DNA of 64,000 bases. It comes from Isoetes taiwanensis. Taxonomy: Eukaryota > Streptophyta > Lycopodiopsida > Isoetales > Isoetaceae. Below, in pieces: positions 11,011 through 22,778 of this stretch. The first letter of the stretch is position 1; each line of letters starts with the position of its first letter. The stretch lies in assembly GCA_021234155.1 (NCBI GenBank), contig JAJEKV010000156.1, positions 498,001 to 562,000 of the forward strand. The letters are read 5' to 3'. The position numbers were made by a program, and so were the translations under genes. Below the pieces are notes generated by a model that was not told where the DNA came from, did not search any database, and saw nothing but the letters and a program-made list of their open reading frames with translations.

Positions 11011-14000
11011 CAGTTGGATGAACTTAGAAGGGATGCTTATTCGTGTTCTTCATGGATAGCGTTGCAAAAATCTTTACATGACAAGCGTTTTGAAGACAAA
11101 AACATTCAAACAAGGAAATTTGGTTTTCTTTTGATTCCGGTACAAAAATTTTTAGGGTAAACTCAGTTTTAGTTGGCTTGGCCTTATCAAATTGTTCAAG
11201 TGGATTCGACCAAGTGTTTTCCAACTTCGCTGAATTAGATGGCACTCCATTACCTACATTAGTTAATGGTTTTCGTCTCAAAACATTTTCAGCACGAGAG
11301 AAGTGAACATCCCAACACGAGAGCCGGTTCTAAAGAAACACCACACGAAGAAAGTGACTAGAAAGGCGGTAGATTATATTATAGTGATTTTTTTGCAAAA
11401 TGTAGGCGCCCACCCGGCTATTTCGCTATAGGCCTTTGCCCTATATACAAAGCGGGCTCGAGCCCTATCTACTAAGTCTAAGAGGAAAAACCCTCTACTC
11501 AGTTCGGGCGAGAGGTGATGCGGAGAGATGGTAGAGGTTACACTCCGGATCGGTGAAGGTGCAAGAACCACCTCCATCCGATTGGTCTTGGTGGGATGTT
11601 CAGCCATCCGGCACACCGGTAAAATCCAATACGAATACCCACGGTTGTGCGCGAAGATCGAACAATTCATCTTACAAGTGATCGCTCCGACGGTTCGGCC
11701 GGCATGGTGCAATCGCCGTTCAAACCAGCGACAGCCATCTCTTGGCGCCATCGAGGATGCCGCCGTTTCTCTCGGTTCGTCTTATATAGCCAGCGAGGAA
11801 CTCCTTGTCGGCGTGGACCAATCCACGAAATCATAGCGTGGATTTGCAATGCATTTTGTTTCTAAAACTGAGAATCGTTTCTTCCCGCGCATATCATGAC
11901 GTGCCTTGACACATTCCTTTTAATGATATCCCCTTGAGTTACCCGGTATTGAATACCATTCCTTCTTTTCACGCCCGTCGAACATTAATAGATTGTCCCT
12001 TTGCCATCATCATGGTCCGATCTTTCTTTCCATCTCATCCTCCCGTTCATTTGCTTCTCCCTTACGTTTTGGGACTTGGCCAAATTTTGCCTCTCAATCC
12101 CCTTCTTAGCATCTCTTGCCTTTTGGCATCTCATCAAGCGGTTCTGTTTCGCCTCTTCATACCTCTTCACCTCCTCGGTTATGCTTCCCTAAAACAAACC
12201 TTTTTCGTTCCTCTGCGCCCCTTCATCCTCCGTGCTCGACTTTCGTCTTCGCCTTTGGCATCTCTCTGCCGTTAAATCATTCCATACCATTTTAAGATTT
12301 TCTACACTTCAAGCTTGCTCCCAAGGATCCGGCCTTTTTGCATCGGTATCTTTTGGCCTAACTTTCCATGAACCCTTGTTGGCCCCAATAAAGATGTCAT
12401 TTGAGCGACGACAACTTTACGAATTTTCTCAAATGGGAACAGGCTCCAAATCACCTTTCGATTCGCGGTTTTCGCCATAATATTGTTAACGCCCGCAAGG
12501 GTACACACCCGCGTAATTGATGGCACCACCTTTCATTGACTCAACACTTGATTTACGGTATTTCCTTATTCCCTTGCACACTCCTTGTATATCACAGTGC
12601 GCTGCTCACGGGATATTGATGTCCCTGAGTTTGGTGCTTTTTTGCTTATCGCCAATGTCCATCGTCGACCAATATCGACAAGCCTCATGAGACCTTTGTA
12701 AAAATTTTTGTGGCAAATTCCTTGGGTATTCTATCAAGAACACCCATATCAATAAAGCCTTTCTATAACTTTGGTCCTTCTTGCTACACTCAAGCACCAC
12801 ATAGATTGGCCCCAAATGATGTTCTCGTCTTCTCCAAGAAATGGACGCCTTCGGGTACCACTTCCATCTCACGAAGTTTTTGGGGAGGCACTTTCAAAGC
12901 CCTCATCAGTCATTACTCCCCTCCACACCACCAAATTCTCATACTTCCCTTTCGGTAGCTCCCTTCGGTCAATCACCCAGGTTGGCACATCCGCCCATCT
13001 TCCACGGTCATAACCACGGTCACACCTCATGTATCATCTCTTCTCCGCTACACACCATCCACTTCACCATTTTTCACAAACCTCCCAAACCGGCAACAGC
13101 CAATTCCACCACCACAACACCCTCGTCGGGTTGTTGTATCGATGCTCGGCCGGGATGCTCAGGTGCTTGCACTTAAATTCTGAGGAATCCCAAGGCGCTC
13201 TTATGGCGGGGTTCTGGCGGGCACTAGAGGCCTACGATGCGGTCCACCAAGACCTTCCAAGCTGCAAGCCGCCCAAGTTGCAACTTTGAGGCCAAACTTC
13301 AAGACAAGCATGAAGCTCTCTTACGGGCTCATGCGGATCTCAAAGTACACAAGCTCAGTAAGCCAACTTCATGAATCAATGAGGCTCGGCTCGATCAGAA
13401 ATTGAGACTCTATTGGAGCCAACAAGTCAGGTCCCTGCTCTCTCGGTACCAAGGATGAAGATATTGCTAAACTCAATGCCTTGTACTTTCGGGCGTGGCA
13501 AACTTCGCCTCAAGTTCAAAATCTTTCGGCAGAGATGCTCAAGTTGCCTCCTTGGCGACTCGGCTTTCTACAAAAAGACCTCTCGGATCACCTCTCTTCA
13601 AGATGAAACTACGAGTGGTGAAAGCAGAAAATACTTTTCGATGGCGGAGGAGATTGGGCGCCCGTCTCAATACACCGGGGAAATCTTCCTCCCGGGTCAA
13701 TCCTTCTCGGCGAGTCCGTGACGATCCGCCTCCTACTTAGAAAGGACAATAAGGATGGTGATCTCGAACAGCATTTGCGACAAGCTATTGGTCTGGCGAT
13801 GGGGCTCAAACCAAACTTGGCCTTGACTTCAATTCTTTTGAGAATGCCGTTGGACTTTGACTCCCTCCTGCTATCGCTGATTATGTAGTTTGCTTTCGGC
13901 GCCCTCTTCCTTTCAAAGTGGCATGACTGATAGCCAATGGATATCCCCGGCGGTGCTGATTTTTCTCGGTTTGGCGGAACTCTCCATTGAAGACAAAGGG

Positions 14001-15198
14001 TTGTGTTTTGTGCCCTTGTTGTCTTTGATCTCATACACTGTGGCGATCCGACTTTCTCACTTTCAGCGTGGTTTGCCCATGGCTTATATCTTTCATGATT
14101 TCTATGGGTGATACAAGGGAAAATTTTGGCAATGGGCCACGCCAGCTGTTCGAGGGTGATCCCCACTGCTCAATGGGTGCTTCGGGATAACAATCCATAT
14201 CTTGCGGATCTGCTCGGACCAAAACTTTTCATCAGGGTACATGCACTGGAGCTTGCCACTCATTTATCTCTCGCAGCCGGCTGCAACAAATAAAGGAAGT
14301 ATCTAGGACATCCAGAAGATCTTCCCTATGCACAAGTCTATATCGGCACCTATTTGGTTACAATCGATTCTGAGGCTCTGTTGGATAGCAAGAGCGGTCC
14401 CTACGAGGATGGGATAGCCCTCTGTCAACTCTCGACTCTTCTTCTCTTTGGGATCGGCGGTGTGGGGCACGCGATCCGGATCTTGTCGATCAATTGAGGC
14501 CTTTCGGCAACCCAGCCCGCGGGCATGGTTCCTTCTCCTATGCTTCCACGGGTATGCCTCCCGGCCCGGGTTCGACGCCGATTAAACGCCTTCCTTTTGG
14601 ACCAAAGGTCATGGATGGTCATGCGGTGGACACCACCTCGGATCTCGGCGGATCTCGATTGGGATCCCCTTGCGTTTTGTTCGCCCGATCATTGGGAAGA
14701 AGGTGCTACTACGGACAACACCACAAATTGGATCTACATTGCTAATGGCGTGGTTGGGCGGCCGCGGATGCGCTTCATGGTCTCAACACCTTCTTGCGAG
14801 CGCCTCCACCTCACGATGATCGCCTTACATCCATCTTCAAAAGCGGGGATTTTTGCGGCGCCCTCAAATGCATTTTTGCTCGACTCCATCGGCGGCGTCC
14901 ATTTTTTCTTTACCAATCCAAATGCGGCGTCCGGTTTTTTGGCCTTGACCTGTCTCCTCCTTATTGGTGTCGGTACATTTCTTGAGGCCCACGCATGCGC
15001 GAAGACATGGTACGCTCACCGTTTTTCTTATTGATCGTCACGCCCTTGGCGGAGACGCACCTCAAGCTCTTCCGTGCCAAGATCTCATCAGCCCGGTACC
15101 ATAATGGAGCCCGTCCTCCTCCGTGGGGATCACTGAGGCCCGATGGCTTCAGCCCTCGAAAGCGCTTCCTCCTTTTCTTCACTCACGAGTATACGTTT
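11011..15198 (+). other. Post-integrase region of gypsy no. 1, no recognised gene
   Basis: About 4.2 kb lies between the integrase end and the polypurine tract. Plus-strand open stretches of 80-170 codons occur (11,528-11,836; 11,934-12,275; 12,841-13,176; 14,525-15,034). Their products are rich in Ser, Pro and Arg or have hydrophobic runs, and none matches a family I know. Envelope-like or accessory ORFs occupy this position in some plant gypsy lineages, and gypsy no. 2 in this window also has one (24,077-25,660). The frames are too broken here to tell decayed coding sequence from spacer. Confidence 0.45.
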
Positions 15199-15208
15199 GG
15201 TGGGGGAG
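15199..15208 (+). promoter_or_regulatory. Polypurine tract of gypsy no. 1
   Basis: GGTGGGGGAG lies directly before the TGTTAGTC start of the right LTR. Position and purine run fit the primer site for plus-strand DNA synthesis. Confidence 0.8.
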
Positions 15209-15773
15209 TGTTAGTCTGTGCCTCTGATGCAGGACTATTCATACATCTGTCGGACGGGTCAAGCTCAAAGATCCTCGATCAACCCGGGTGAGACATCAAG
15301 CCTCCACCGAAGACTAAGCGGGCCCTTGAGTCAAAGCCTTTGGCTCCCGTCCAGGCGCCCGCTCCGGACAAGTGGCTGACGTCCGCCAGCGTCGTGTCGG
15401 CGTGATTCTAGAGCACTTCAAGAGCGCAGCCAACATTCCACCAAATCAGGCCTCCTTCGAGGTGGCAAGATGATCGGAGGATGTCTATGTTGGGCCCAAG
15501 GCCATTGTACTATATATATGAGTAGGGATTTAGCTCATAAGTTTTAGATGAGTTTTGAGTCTTGTCTCATTTAGTTTTTCTCTCTATTAGAGAGCTCATG
15601 TATTTTCATCATTGATATCAAGGAAACTTATCATCTTTCTTCCATTTGTTCATTTCTCTTCTTTTTCTTCTCTTTCATCCAAATCCGCGTGACATAGTCC
15701 CGGGACTCTCTGTTAGATCCAAGGGTCCTCACGGAGAAACATCTTCAGGAGTTCGAACCCGAGACCCCAAACA
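15209..15773 (+). repeat. Right LTR of gypsy no. 1
   Basis: The 565-bp LTR starts TGTTAGTCTG and ends CCCCAAACA, so it has the TG...CA ends of LTRs. A TATATATA motif is present near 15,510. The part after 15,310 is duplicated at 5,003-5,463. Sequence continues into a LINE immediately after it. Confidence 0.85.
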
Positions 15774-15915
15774 ATGATCTTTCATAATAATTCAATAAAC
15801 ATATTGATAGAGATTAAGGCTATTGTCTTTGGTGGTCAAGACGGGGGTTCAAGTCCTCGACTTGCCAAAATAAAGTTTTGTTGCATTTTATTTTCTTTTT
15901 TCTACTTTTTGTTTT

Positions 15916-17739
15916 TGGCAATGGTAAGGTGTAGGGCTAGTACTAATAACTGGTTAAATGATCAGAATATTACATCTTGGATCCTTGCTGGAGATTTTAA
16001 CAACACTCCCTAATGGGACCTCAAAATTGGTAAGCATATTAATATGTCTGCTAAAGAAAAAGAATGTTGGTCTACCCTTTTGGATAATCATCTCTTTCAC
16101 CACATTCCTTCTTCTACTGCCAAATTTACTTGGTCAAACAAGCAAAATGGCAATAAAAGAGTATTCTGTGCTTTAGACAGATTTTACGTCACCAATTTAA
16201 ATAATCCTATTTGGGATAATTGCTTGGTATCCAGTGATGAAAGCACATCTATATCGGATCATCAGCCACAATTTCTCTCTACTAGGTTTGAAATTTCACA
16301 AAAAAGGCAGGGTAATATTCCTTATAAGTTTAACACCTCCCTCCTGGAATTTCTACTCTAGTCTTCCAAAGGTTAAAAGCAATGATAATCACTCCATGAG
16401 AGATTTTTATGCCAATATCAAAACTGCAAAATCTTGGATTAAGGGCTGGTCTAAAACAAATCATGCTCAGAAAAACAGAGAAAAGCTATCTTTGCTTCAG
16501 GAAATTAAACAAGTCAGAATTCAGCTTCAACATGATCCCAAGAACCTTGATCTTCACTTGCTGGAGGGCAACCTTGAGAATGCCATCAAAATTATAGAGG
16601 AGTCTGAAGCTAAAGGTGCTACCATTAGGTACAAGCTCAAATATCATTCCAATATGGATAATGGCAATTCTAAATCTTTCTTTCGAGTTGCCAAAAATAG
16701 GCTCTTGAAATCTAGCATTTCATAGTAACTCCATTATTGATAATTATGATGACATCTCTTCTTTCTTTAATGGAAAATATAGAGCCTTATTCTCTGATAC
16801 ACAGAAAGATTCTCAAGGTAATTCTAAGCCCAATTCTAAGGCTGATGAATTTTTCAAAATGGTTGACTCTTTGCCTCATATGTCCAATCCTTCTCAGAAT
16901 TTTTACATGGATGACAATCTGAGCAATCTCCCAAACAGTGATGAGATCTTTGCCACTCTCAAATCTTTTCATAAAGGTAAGAGCCTGGGTCCTGATGGTT
17001 TTCCCCCTGAATTTTACATTGCCTTTTGGGACACTATCAAATCTGATTTTGTGCACATGATACATGGTTTCTGGAACTCAAATCACCTTCACCCTGCCAT
17101 CTTTGGGATTGATATCTCTCATTCCCAAACCGATGATCCCAAACATTTCTGATTTTGGAGACCTATATCTTTAACTAATTATTCTTACAAAGTGCATTAC
17201 TAAGATCATTGCAAATAGAATTAAAGGTCATCTGCAAGATGTGATTAGTCCTTGCCAATCTGCATTTCTTCCAAACAGATACATTTTTGATAATTATATT
17301 GCTGCCATGGAAGGCCTCCATTGGAATAAGCACACTAATCAGGATTGTATTCTCCTCAAACTTGATTTCTGGCAAAGGCCTTTGACTCTGTGCATTGGGA
17401 ATTCATTAATTTCGCTCTAAGGAAAATTGGCTTTTCAAATAAAATTATCACTCATTCTTGGCCTTAATTCGGATCTCGATTCGTGCGTTTCTTATTAATG
17501 GTTCTCCAGGTGCATTCTTTCCTTTGGCCAGAGGAGTGAGGCAAGGCTGTCCCTTAGCTCCCTACATCTTCATTGTTGTTACTGAAATTTTAACTAGAGT
17601 CATTAAATCACCAACAGCAAATTGGCAATATTAAGGGCTTAATTCTACCTGATAATACCTCCAATATGAATGTTTTGCAATATGCTGATGATTCATTCAG
17701 TTTCCTAAAAAATGATCTTCAAAATATTGGGTGATAAGG
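15916..17739 (+). pseudogene. 5'-truncated LINE (L1 type): endonuclease and reverse transcriptase
   Basis: Broken frames encode ORF2 of a non-LTR retrotransposon. The endonuclease part shows WILAGDFNN (15,977-16,003), FTWSN, ALDRFYV and SDHQP (16,257-16,271), the last being the SDH catalytic motif of APE-type nucleases. RT follows with KSLGPDGFPPEFY (16,980-17,018), AFLPNRYIFDNYI (17,261-17,300), GVRQGCPLAPYIF (17,534-17,573) and catalytic YADD (17,681-17,692). The endonuclease N-terminus is missing. Stops and shifts make it non-functional. The copy ends exactly where gypsy no. 2 inserts, and its continuation was not found downstream. Confidence 0.85.
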
Positions 17740-18539
17740 TGTTAGACCAAGACATCAAAAATACATCATTAATGCATTTAATATACGACGACAGTGAGGA
17801 CAAAGACAACGAAGATTATGGCAATCATTTTAAGAAACGTCGAAGAAATATAAAATGTCCCATTAAACAATAGTAATGACCATAGTTTGACCATGGAATA
17901 ATAAATAAAACCTTACTCAATAACGACCATGGGTTGACCATGGAACAATTTTATATATAAAACCATGTTAGTGTTATTTGCATTAGATATCAAATAAATA
18001 CATAAGATATAAAAGTCTTTCAAGAGTGAGAGATGTAGATCTAATAAGACAATCCAATGGTGGAGAGAGGACACCTCTTGGCTACGTTGAAAAGGAGGAA
18101 GGAACGGTTTTTGGGAGGACGGAGAAGAGCGGAGAGGAAGCGATCTGGAGCAGATATGTACTGTTTCTATGGCAATCATCATAATGTCCAGCACTGGTTA
18201 TGAAGAGGGATTTGCTTCAGGAACGAAGACCTAAATACTTACAATCCTTCTTCAAAGGGCAAGTTTTGCCCTTTCCTTACATTCTCTTACATTGTTGATT
18301 TCTCTGTAATGATATACTCTTTCCAAAAACATTTCATGGAAACTCTGGATGTATCTTTAGCATCAATGGAGAGTTCTGATTTAGACTTTACTAAATTAAT
18401 GGCTATGATGAATGAGCTGGTATGTAAGTTTTCTCAACTAGTAATTTAATTGATGCTTAAGCCCTGGATATGTATGTGAAGTTTGACTACGTGTATGATG
18501 AATGTTAAGGAAGGTGACAATAGATAGATTCCTTTAACA
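17740..18539 (+). repeat. Left LTR of gypsy no. 2
   Basis: The 800-bp LTR begins TGTTAGACCAAGAC and ends CTTTAACA, directly before the primer site. It contains an imperfect duplication (about 17,878-17,915 and 17,927-17,965) built on GACCATGG repeats; the second copy ends in a TATATAAAA box (17,954-17,962), the likely promoter. Confidence 0.8.
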
Positions 18540-18541
18540 TT

Positions 18542-18559
18542 TTGGCGCCGGTGTCAGGG
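18542..18559 (+). promoter_or_regulatory. tRNA primer-binding site of gypsy no. 2
   Basis: TGGCGCCGGTGTCAGGGA lies two or three bases after the LTR end. It is close to the complement of the tRNA-Asp 3' end used by many plant gypsy elements (TGGCGCCGTTGCCGGGGA), and would prime minus-strand synthesis. Confidence 0.8.
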
Positions 18560-18647
18560 AAAGCATCAATCAAAATTAAAGATCGTTGAGATCCACTTAA
18601 TTGGCCATTAAATTATCTCTAGTTCAACAATTTCTGTCTCAGCAAGA

Positions 18648-18990
18648 TTAGTGTATATCAGACCTGAAAATGACCAAGCTATCCTTCGTATTTGGAGCCA
18701 AAAGTTTGCTGCAACATACTTCTATCAATGTTCTACCAGTATACCAAATTTCAAAGCCAAATTCCAAGTCTAACTAGCTTTGGGTATATTGTGACTAGTT
18801 GCTGTCCAGAAAATGTATGCGCATATTAGTGTATATCAGACCTGAAAATGACCAAGCTATCCTTCGTATTTGGAGCCAAAATTTTGCTGTAACATACTTC
18901 TATCAATGTTCTATCAGTATACCAAATTTCAAAGCCAAATTCCAAGTCTTACTAGTTTTGGATATATGGTGACTAGTTGCTGTACAGAAC
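18648..18990 (+). repeat. 178-bp tandem duplication in the gypsy no. 2 leader
   Basis: Two adjacent copies (18,648-18,825 and 18,826-about 18,990) share GTGTATATCAGACCTGAAAA and CAAGCTATCCTTCGTATTTG with only scattered substitutions. They lie between the primer site and gag. No function is evident. Confidence 0.9.
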
Positions 18991-19477
18991 ATTTCTGTGC
19001 ACAGAACTAAGATCCAAAGAGGGTTATTTGGTATTTCCTTAATTCTTCCCGTGATAATTGCTCAAGTAATGGTTTGGGCTATGAATGAGAGGATATAAAG
19101 AAATTCAAGAGCAAAGAAGGAAACAAGAGGCGAAAAGGAAAAAGCAAGAAGAAGAGAGAACTCATAGACACATAAAGAGAGAAGAAAATAAACTTAAGCG
19201 AGGAAAGGTCTTGAGATTCTTCCGGATATCAACATATATTCACAATGAGCACATCCAAAATACCATACCCTAAGTATGGTGTAGGTAAAGCAGCCCAAAC
19301 TCAGTGGATACTCATGTGAAACAATTGAGAGCTCATAAGCTCTTCAAACAATAAAGAGAACTTGCGGGGAGATTAAAGAGATCTTTCGAAAAGCCTATCA
19401 TTTTGCCCCTACATACAAAACGGATCAAAGATGAATTAAAGGCTTTGCAAATTAAGCTTGAGAAGCTCCATTGACTT

Positions 19478-20530
19478 TTGCAACTCAATTCTGATTTAGC
19501 AAGTCAATTAGATCCCAAACCACATGAGACAGATATTGTATCATGGTTTGTGGATGGGTTTCAAGGAAGGATAAAACAACAATTACAGATGGATGATCCA
19601 AACACTTTGGAGGAAGCAATAAAGAGAGCTGCAATATTAAATGGGATTCTAGGTGCTGACAAGCATGGAAAACCAGAATTAGAAAGCTTGGTTCACAAAA
19701 GGGTGAACAAAGAAATTGGGGATATGCAAGGCAGATTGCAACAAAATATGGAAGAGAAGCTAAAACGAATTGTTCAGAGTGAACAAAAACGAAGTTACAT
19801 TTGGTGTTCCCGGTGTTCTAAACCTGGGCATTATTCAAATGAATGTAGAACAGTACTAGAAACAAGATATTGTCACATTTGTGAAAGGAATAACCACGAT
19901 ACAAAAGATTGCTACTTCAACAATAAGGCAAAAGAGAAAAGTACTCCGGCTTATGCTGTGAGCATGGCTGAACTATCTAGTGGTAAGGACCAAAAGGGAA
20001 TTGAATGCTGGAAATGTGGAGAGAAAGGCCATGTCTCTCGAGATTGCAAAAATAAAATGAATCAGGGAAAAATTACACAATCCCCACAAAAAAATCAAAC
20101 TAAAGACAGTGAAGATGCGAGAATCGTTTCGTTGGAGCATAAGGGAGATATGATAGGTGTTAATGTTGTTACGCGCCAACGAGCACTAAAAGAGGGGATT
20201 GAGATTTTTGAGATGCCTAAACAGACATCCAAAAGAAAACTTAATCCTTATCCTGATATTGAAGATGAAGTTGAAACATATGCCAACACCCGACATCAAA
20301 TCAAAGAAATGCAAGAAACGGAATCTCACTTTCCGTTGGAAATACCTGGTCAGGATATCAGCATATTGAAAAATCAATTGCAAAGATTACAAGTCCATGT
20401 GTCTCTTAGACTTGTAGCTAAACATTTTCCAGACTTTAAGGCGTTTCGGCCAATAGATCCAAATGAAGGAGAAGAACTAGAGGCACTAGGAAAACAAATT
20501 CAGGATACTAGGATTGACATTCCTTTATAA
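19478..20530 (+). CDS. Gypsy no. 2 Gag (C-terminal half) with three CCHC knuckles
   Basis: This 350-codon open frame encodes the capsid C-terminus and nucleocapsid of a Ty3/gypsy Gag, the structural protein that packages element RNA in cytoplasmic particles. Three zinc knuckles of the form CX2CX4HX4C are intact: CSRCSKPGHYSNEC (residues about 111-124), CHICERNNHDTKDC (134-147) and CWKCGEKGHVSRDC (176-189). A basic linker follows. The capsid N-terminus should precede position 19,478; 19,085-19,273 encodes a Lys/Glu-rich stretch in the same region, interrupted by stops. The given start is the first Met of the frame and may not be the original start. Protease follows directly at 20,530. Confidence 0.8.
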   Translation: MQLNSDLASQLDPKPHETDIVSWFVDGFQGRIKQQLQMDDPNTLEEAIKRAAILNGILGADKHGKPELESLVHKRVNKEIGDMQGRLQQNMEEKLKRIVQSEQKRSYIWCSRCSKPGHYSNECRTVLETRYCHICERNNHDTKDCYFNNKAKEKSTPAYAVSMAELSSGKDQKGIECWKCGEKGHVSRDCKNKMNQGKITQSPQKNQTKDSEDARIVSLEHKGDMIGVNVVTRQRALKEGIEIFEMPKQTSKRKLNPYPDIEDEVETYANTRHQIKEMQETESHFPLEIPGQDISILKNQLQRLQVHVSLRLVAKHFPDFKAFRPIDPNEGEELEALGKQIQDTRIDIPL

Positions 20531-21279
20531 TGCTCATTAAATACATGTCAGGTCTTGGCATACCAAAGGAACTCTGTTGCCAAAAAGATGTAATGTCTAT
20601 GCTAAAAACTGAAGCATTGGACAAGCAAAATCCAATTGTTTTAGTTCAAATTAAAGGAAAAGACATTCAACGAGTGCCTATCGATGGAGGTGCTGGTATG
20701 AATATAATGACAAATGCACTGCGGAAGCAGTTGAAATTAGATAAAATGGTAAAATCACCATTCGATATTAAAGTGGCCGATCATCATAAAGTGGAGCCAT
20801 TGGGACTCGTTAGAGCAGTAAATTTCATAGTGGGAGACCTTGAGTTCCAACAAGATTTTGTTATCTTGGATACTCAAAGTCGTATTCAAGACTATGAACT
20901 CCTATTGGGCAGGCCTTGGTTACGTGAAGCAAGGGCAATGCATGATTGGTCCAATAACACTCTCCAATTAACAAAGCAAGGAAAAACTTCCAAGATTGAC
21001 TTGCCCACGGGTATTACAACCACTATAGATAATGAGATTATTTTCTCAGATGGTGAGGATGATGAAGACATTTACGAAGAATATGAGGATGATGAGGATT
21101 TTTACAATGTTAATGTGTATTCAGAGATCGAAGGTGAATCATGTTATATGGTTGAAGTTATCTCAGATTTTCCGACATCATTTACAAAAACCAACATGGG
21201 GCAAACTGAAATTAAACCATTACAAGCCCATACCTTACAACATGGAAATCTTTGTCCATATCTTAACACACCTGACTGA
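20530..21279 (+). CDS. Gypsy no. 2 aspartic protease and linker
   Basis: The 249-codon frame starts at the ATG overlapping the Gag stop (TAATG). It holds the retropepsin active site VPIDGGAGMNIM (residues about 52-63), with DGGA in place of DSGA as is usual for plant gypsy elements, and the second conserved block LLGRPWLREA (about 121-130). An acidic stretch (about 173-195) leads toward RT. The frame ends at 21,279 just before RT starts in another frame, so Gag-Pol expression would need a frameshift here or the copy is damaged. RT-frame sequence EELNLGTRDN begins at 21,278. Confidence 0.75.
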   Translation: MLIKYMSGLGIPKELCCQKDVMSMLKTEALDKQNPIVLVQIKGKDIQRVPIDGGAGMNIMTNALRKQLKLDKMVKSPFDIKVADHHKVEPLGLVRAVNFIVGDLEFQQDFVILDTQSRIQDYELLLGRPWLREARAMHDWSNNTLQLTKQGKTSKIDLPTGITTTIDNEIIFSDGEDDEDIYEEYEDDEDFYNVNVYSEIEGESCYMVEVISDFPTSFTKTNMGQTEIKPLQAHTLQHGNLCPYLNTPD

Positions 21280-22219
21280 AGAGCTTAATTTGGGCACGAG
21301 AGATAATCCACAAAATGTGCATCTGGGAAAAAACTTGCCCTTACATATTCATTTAAAAGCTACTCACCTTCTACATGAGTATAAAGACATATTTGCATGG
21401 TCATACAAGGATTTGCGAGGCATTAATCCTGCAATTTGTCAAATGAAAATTCCCTTATTGCCAAACGTTACGCCAGTGTATCAACGAGCATACCGATTAA
21501 ATCCAAACTATGCTATGAATGTCAAAGAGGAATTAGAAAAGTTGCTTCAAGCTGATTTTATTTTTGAAGTTGAGACGAGTGATTGGGTTTCACCCATCGT
21601 TATTGTTAAAAAGAAAAATGGAAAACTACGCGTTTGCATAGATTTCCGTAGATTAAATTACGTGACTGAAAGAGACCATTTTTCGTTGCCTTTTACAGAT
21701 CAAATTTTAGAAAACGTTGCAGGTCACCAATGCTACTCATTTATGGACGGTTTTTCAGGTTACAATCAAATTAAAATCCACCCTGATGACCAATTAAAAA
21801 CGACTTTTATCACGCAATTTGGTACTTATGCCTATAAAGTTATGCCCTTTGGGCTAACTAATGCTCCATCCCTTTTCCAACGAGTAATGCTTCAAGTCTT
21901 TAAAAGTTTCATTGGAGATTTCATGGAGATCTTCTTAGACGATTTTACAGTCTTCAGTACCATGGATGACCACGTTGCTAAATTAGAATGGTGCTTCAAA
22001 CGATGTCGACAATATGGAGTATCTTTAAACCTGGAGAAGTGTGTCTTCCTGGTCACACATGGCATGCTTTTAGGTCATGTAGTTTGTAAAGATGGCTTAA
22101 TGACGGATCCAAGTAAAATTGAAGTGATACTAGACATGCCTCCACCTGCAAACATCACACATTTGAGAAGATTTTTGGGAAAAATAAATTACTATAAGAA
22201 GTTGATTGCAAAAGATTAG
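21278..22219 (+). CDS. Gypsy no. 2 reverse transcriptase
   Basis: The open frame extends from 21,032, but RT homology starts at about 21,278. All RT blocks are present: WVSPIVIVKKKNGKLR, VCIDFRRLN, SFMDGFSGYNQI, TTFITQFGTYAYKVMPFGL (fingers/palm), catalytic FLDDFTVF with its two Asp (about 21,935-21,958), LNLEKC and LGHVVCKDGL. The final IDFR, MDGF and LDD aspartates are conserved, so the palm active site is intact. The frame ends in a TAG (22,217-22,219) just after LRRFLGKINYYKKLI, where RNase H should continue. This is the best preserved gypsy RT in the window. Confidence 0.9.
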   Translation, partial: EELNLGTRDNPQNVHLGKNLPLHIHLKATHLLHEYKDIFAWSYKDLRGINPAICQMKIPLLPNVTPVYQRAYRLNPNYAMNVKEELEKLLQADFIFEVETSDWVSPIVIVKKKNGKLRVCIDFRRLNYVTERDHFSLPFTDQILENVAGHQCYSFMDGFSGYNQIKIHPDDQLKTTFITQFGTYAYKVMPFGLTNAPSLFQRVMLQVFKSFIGDFMEIFLDDFTVFSTMDDHVAKLEWCFKRCRQYGVSLNLEKCVFLVTHGMLLGHVVCKDGLMTDPSKIEVILDMPPPANITHLRRFLGKINYYKKLIAKD

Positions 22220-22778
22220 GTAAGTGGCGACCCAGATTAATTGAGCTCACAAGTCCTCAAAAGAAATACATTTGGACAGATCAATGTCAAAAGGCTTTTG
22301 AGGCGTTAAAGCACATCGCTTACGCCCCTATACTTATATCACCCTCGGTGGGATCAGGAATTCCATGTTCATCTGAGATGCTTCCAAAGCGCTTTTAGGA
22401 GTTGTGTTAGCACAAATAAAAAGCGGTAACAAGGATCAACCGATTTACTATGCAAGCAAAGCAGTTAAATGAGGCTGAAAGAAACTATACAACTCTTTGA
22501 GCGTGAAGGTTTAGCAATGGTTTTGCTGTTCAAAAGTTCCGCCATTATCTTCTCGGGAATTACTTTATTTTCTATGTAGATCACGAGGCCTTGTTGTATC
22601 TAATAAATAAACCTTGTACCCGCGGTAGGATTACTTTATTTGGTTGCTCATTCTACAAGAGTTTAATTTTAAAGTGGTTGTTAAACACGAAACTTCACAT
22701 CTGATGCGATCATCTATCAAGATTAACTAACGGTGAACCTCCCACTTAGGAATATATGATGATCTACCTGATGTTAAC
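22220..22778 (+). pseudogene. Gypsy no. 2 RNase H remnant
   Basis: Coding sequence continues in several frames after the RT stop: KYIWTDQCQKAFEALK (22,264-22,312), DASKALLG-like (22,380-22,400), YYASKA (22,447-22,464) and YVDHEALLYL (22,573-22,602). This matches the RNase H domain that removes the RNA strand during reverse transcription. At least four frameshifts inactivate it. Confidence 0.75.

Larger units (their letters stand above)
5003..15773 (+). mobile_element. Ty3/gypsy LTR retrotransposon no. 1, 5'-truncated LTR
   Basis: Two direct repeats flank a 9.7-kb internal region: a truncated left LTR (5,003-5,463) and a full right LTR (15,209-15,773). Plus-strand relics appear in the order gag with a CCHC-like knuckle, protease, RT, RNase H, integrase, followed by 4.2 kb without a recognised domain. 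The order RT before integrase defines Ty3/gypsy. A purine tract (15,199-15,208) precedes the right LTR. Frames are broken throughout. The left LTR lacks about 85-90 bp, so no target duplication can be checked. The internal region is long for gypsy, mainly because of the post-integrase segment. Confidence 0.85.

Noticed and set aside
13609-14166. 185-codon minus-strand open frame
   Set aside because: It lies antisense to the gypsy no. 1 internal region, is Arg/Ser/Pro-rich and has no domain; GC-rich non-coding DNA gives such frames.
15800-15880. tRNA-like B box (GGTTCAAGTCC) after the gypsy LTR
   Set aside because: No acceptor stem, anticodon arm or convincing A box could be folded around it, and a similar GGTTCAAGTCC occurs at 1,731 and 54,297 inside copia copies without any tRNA.
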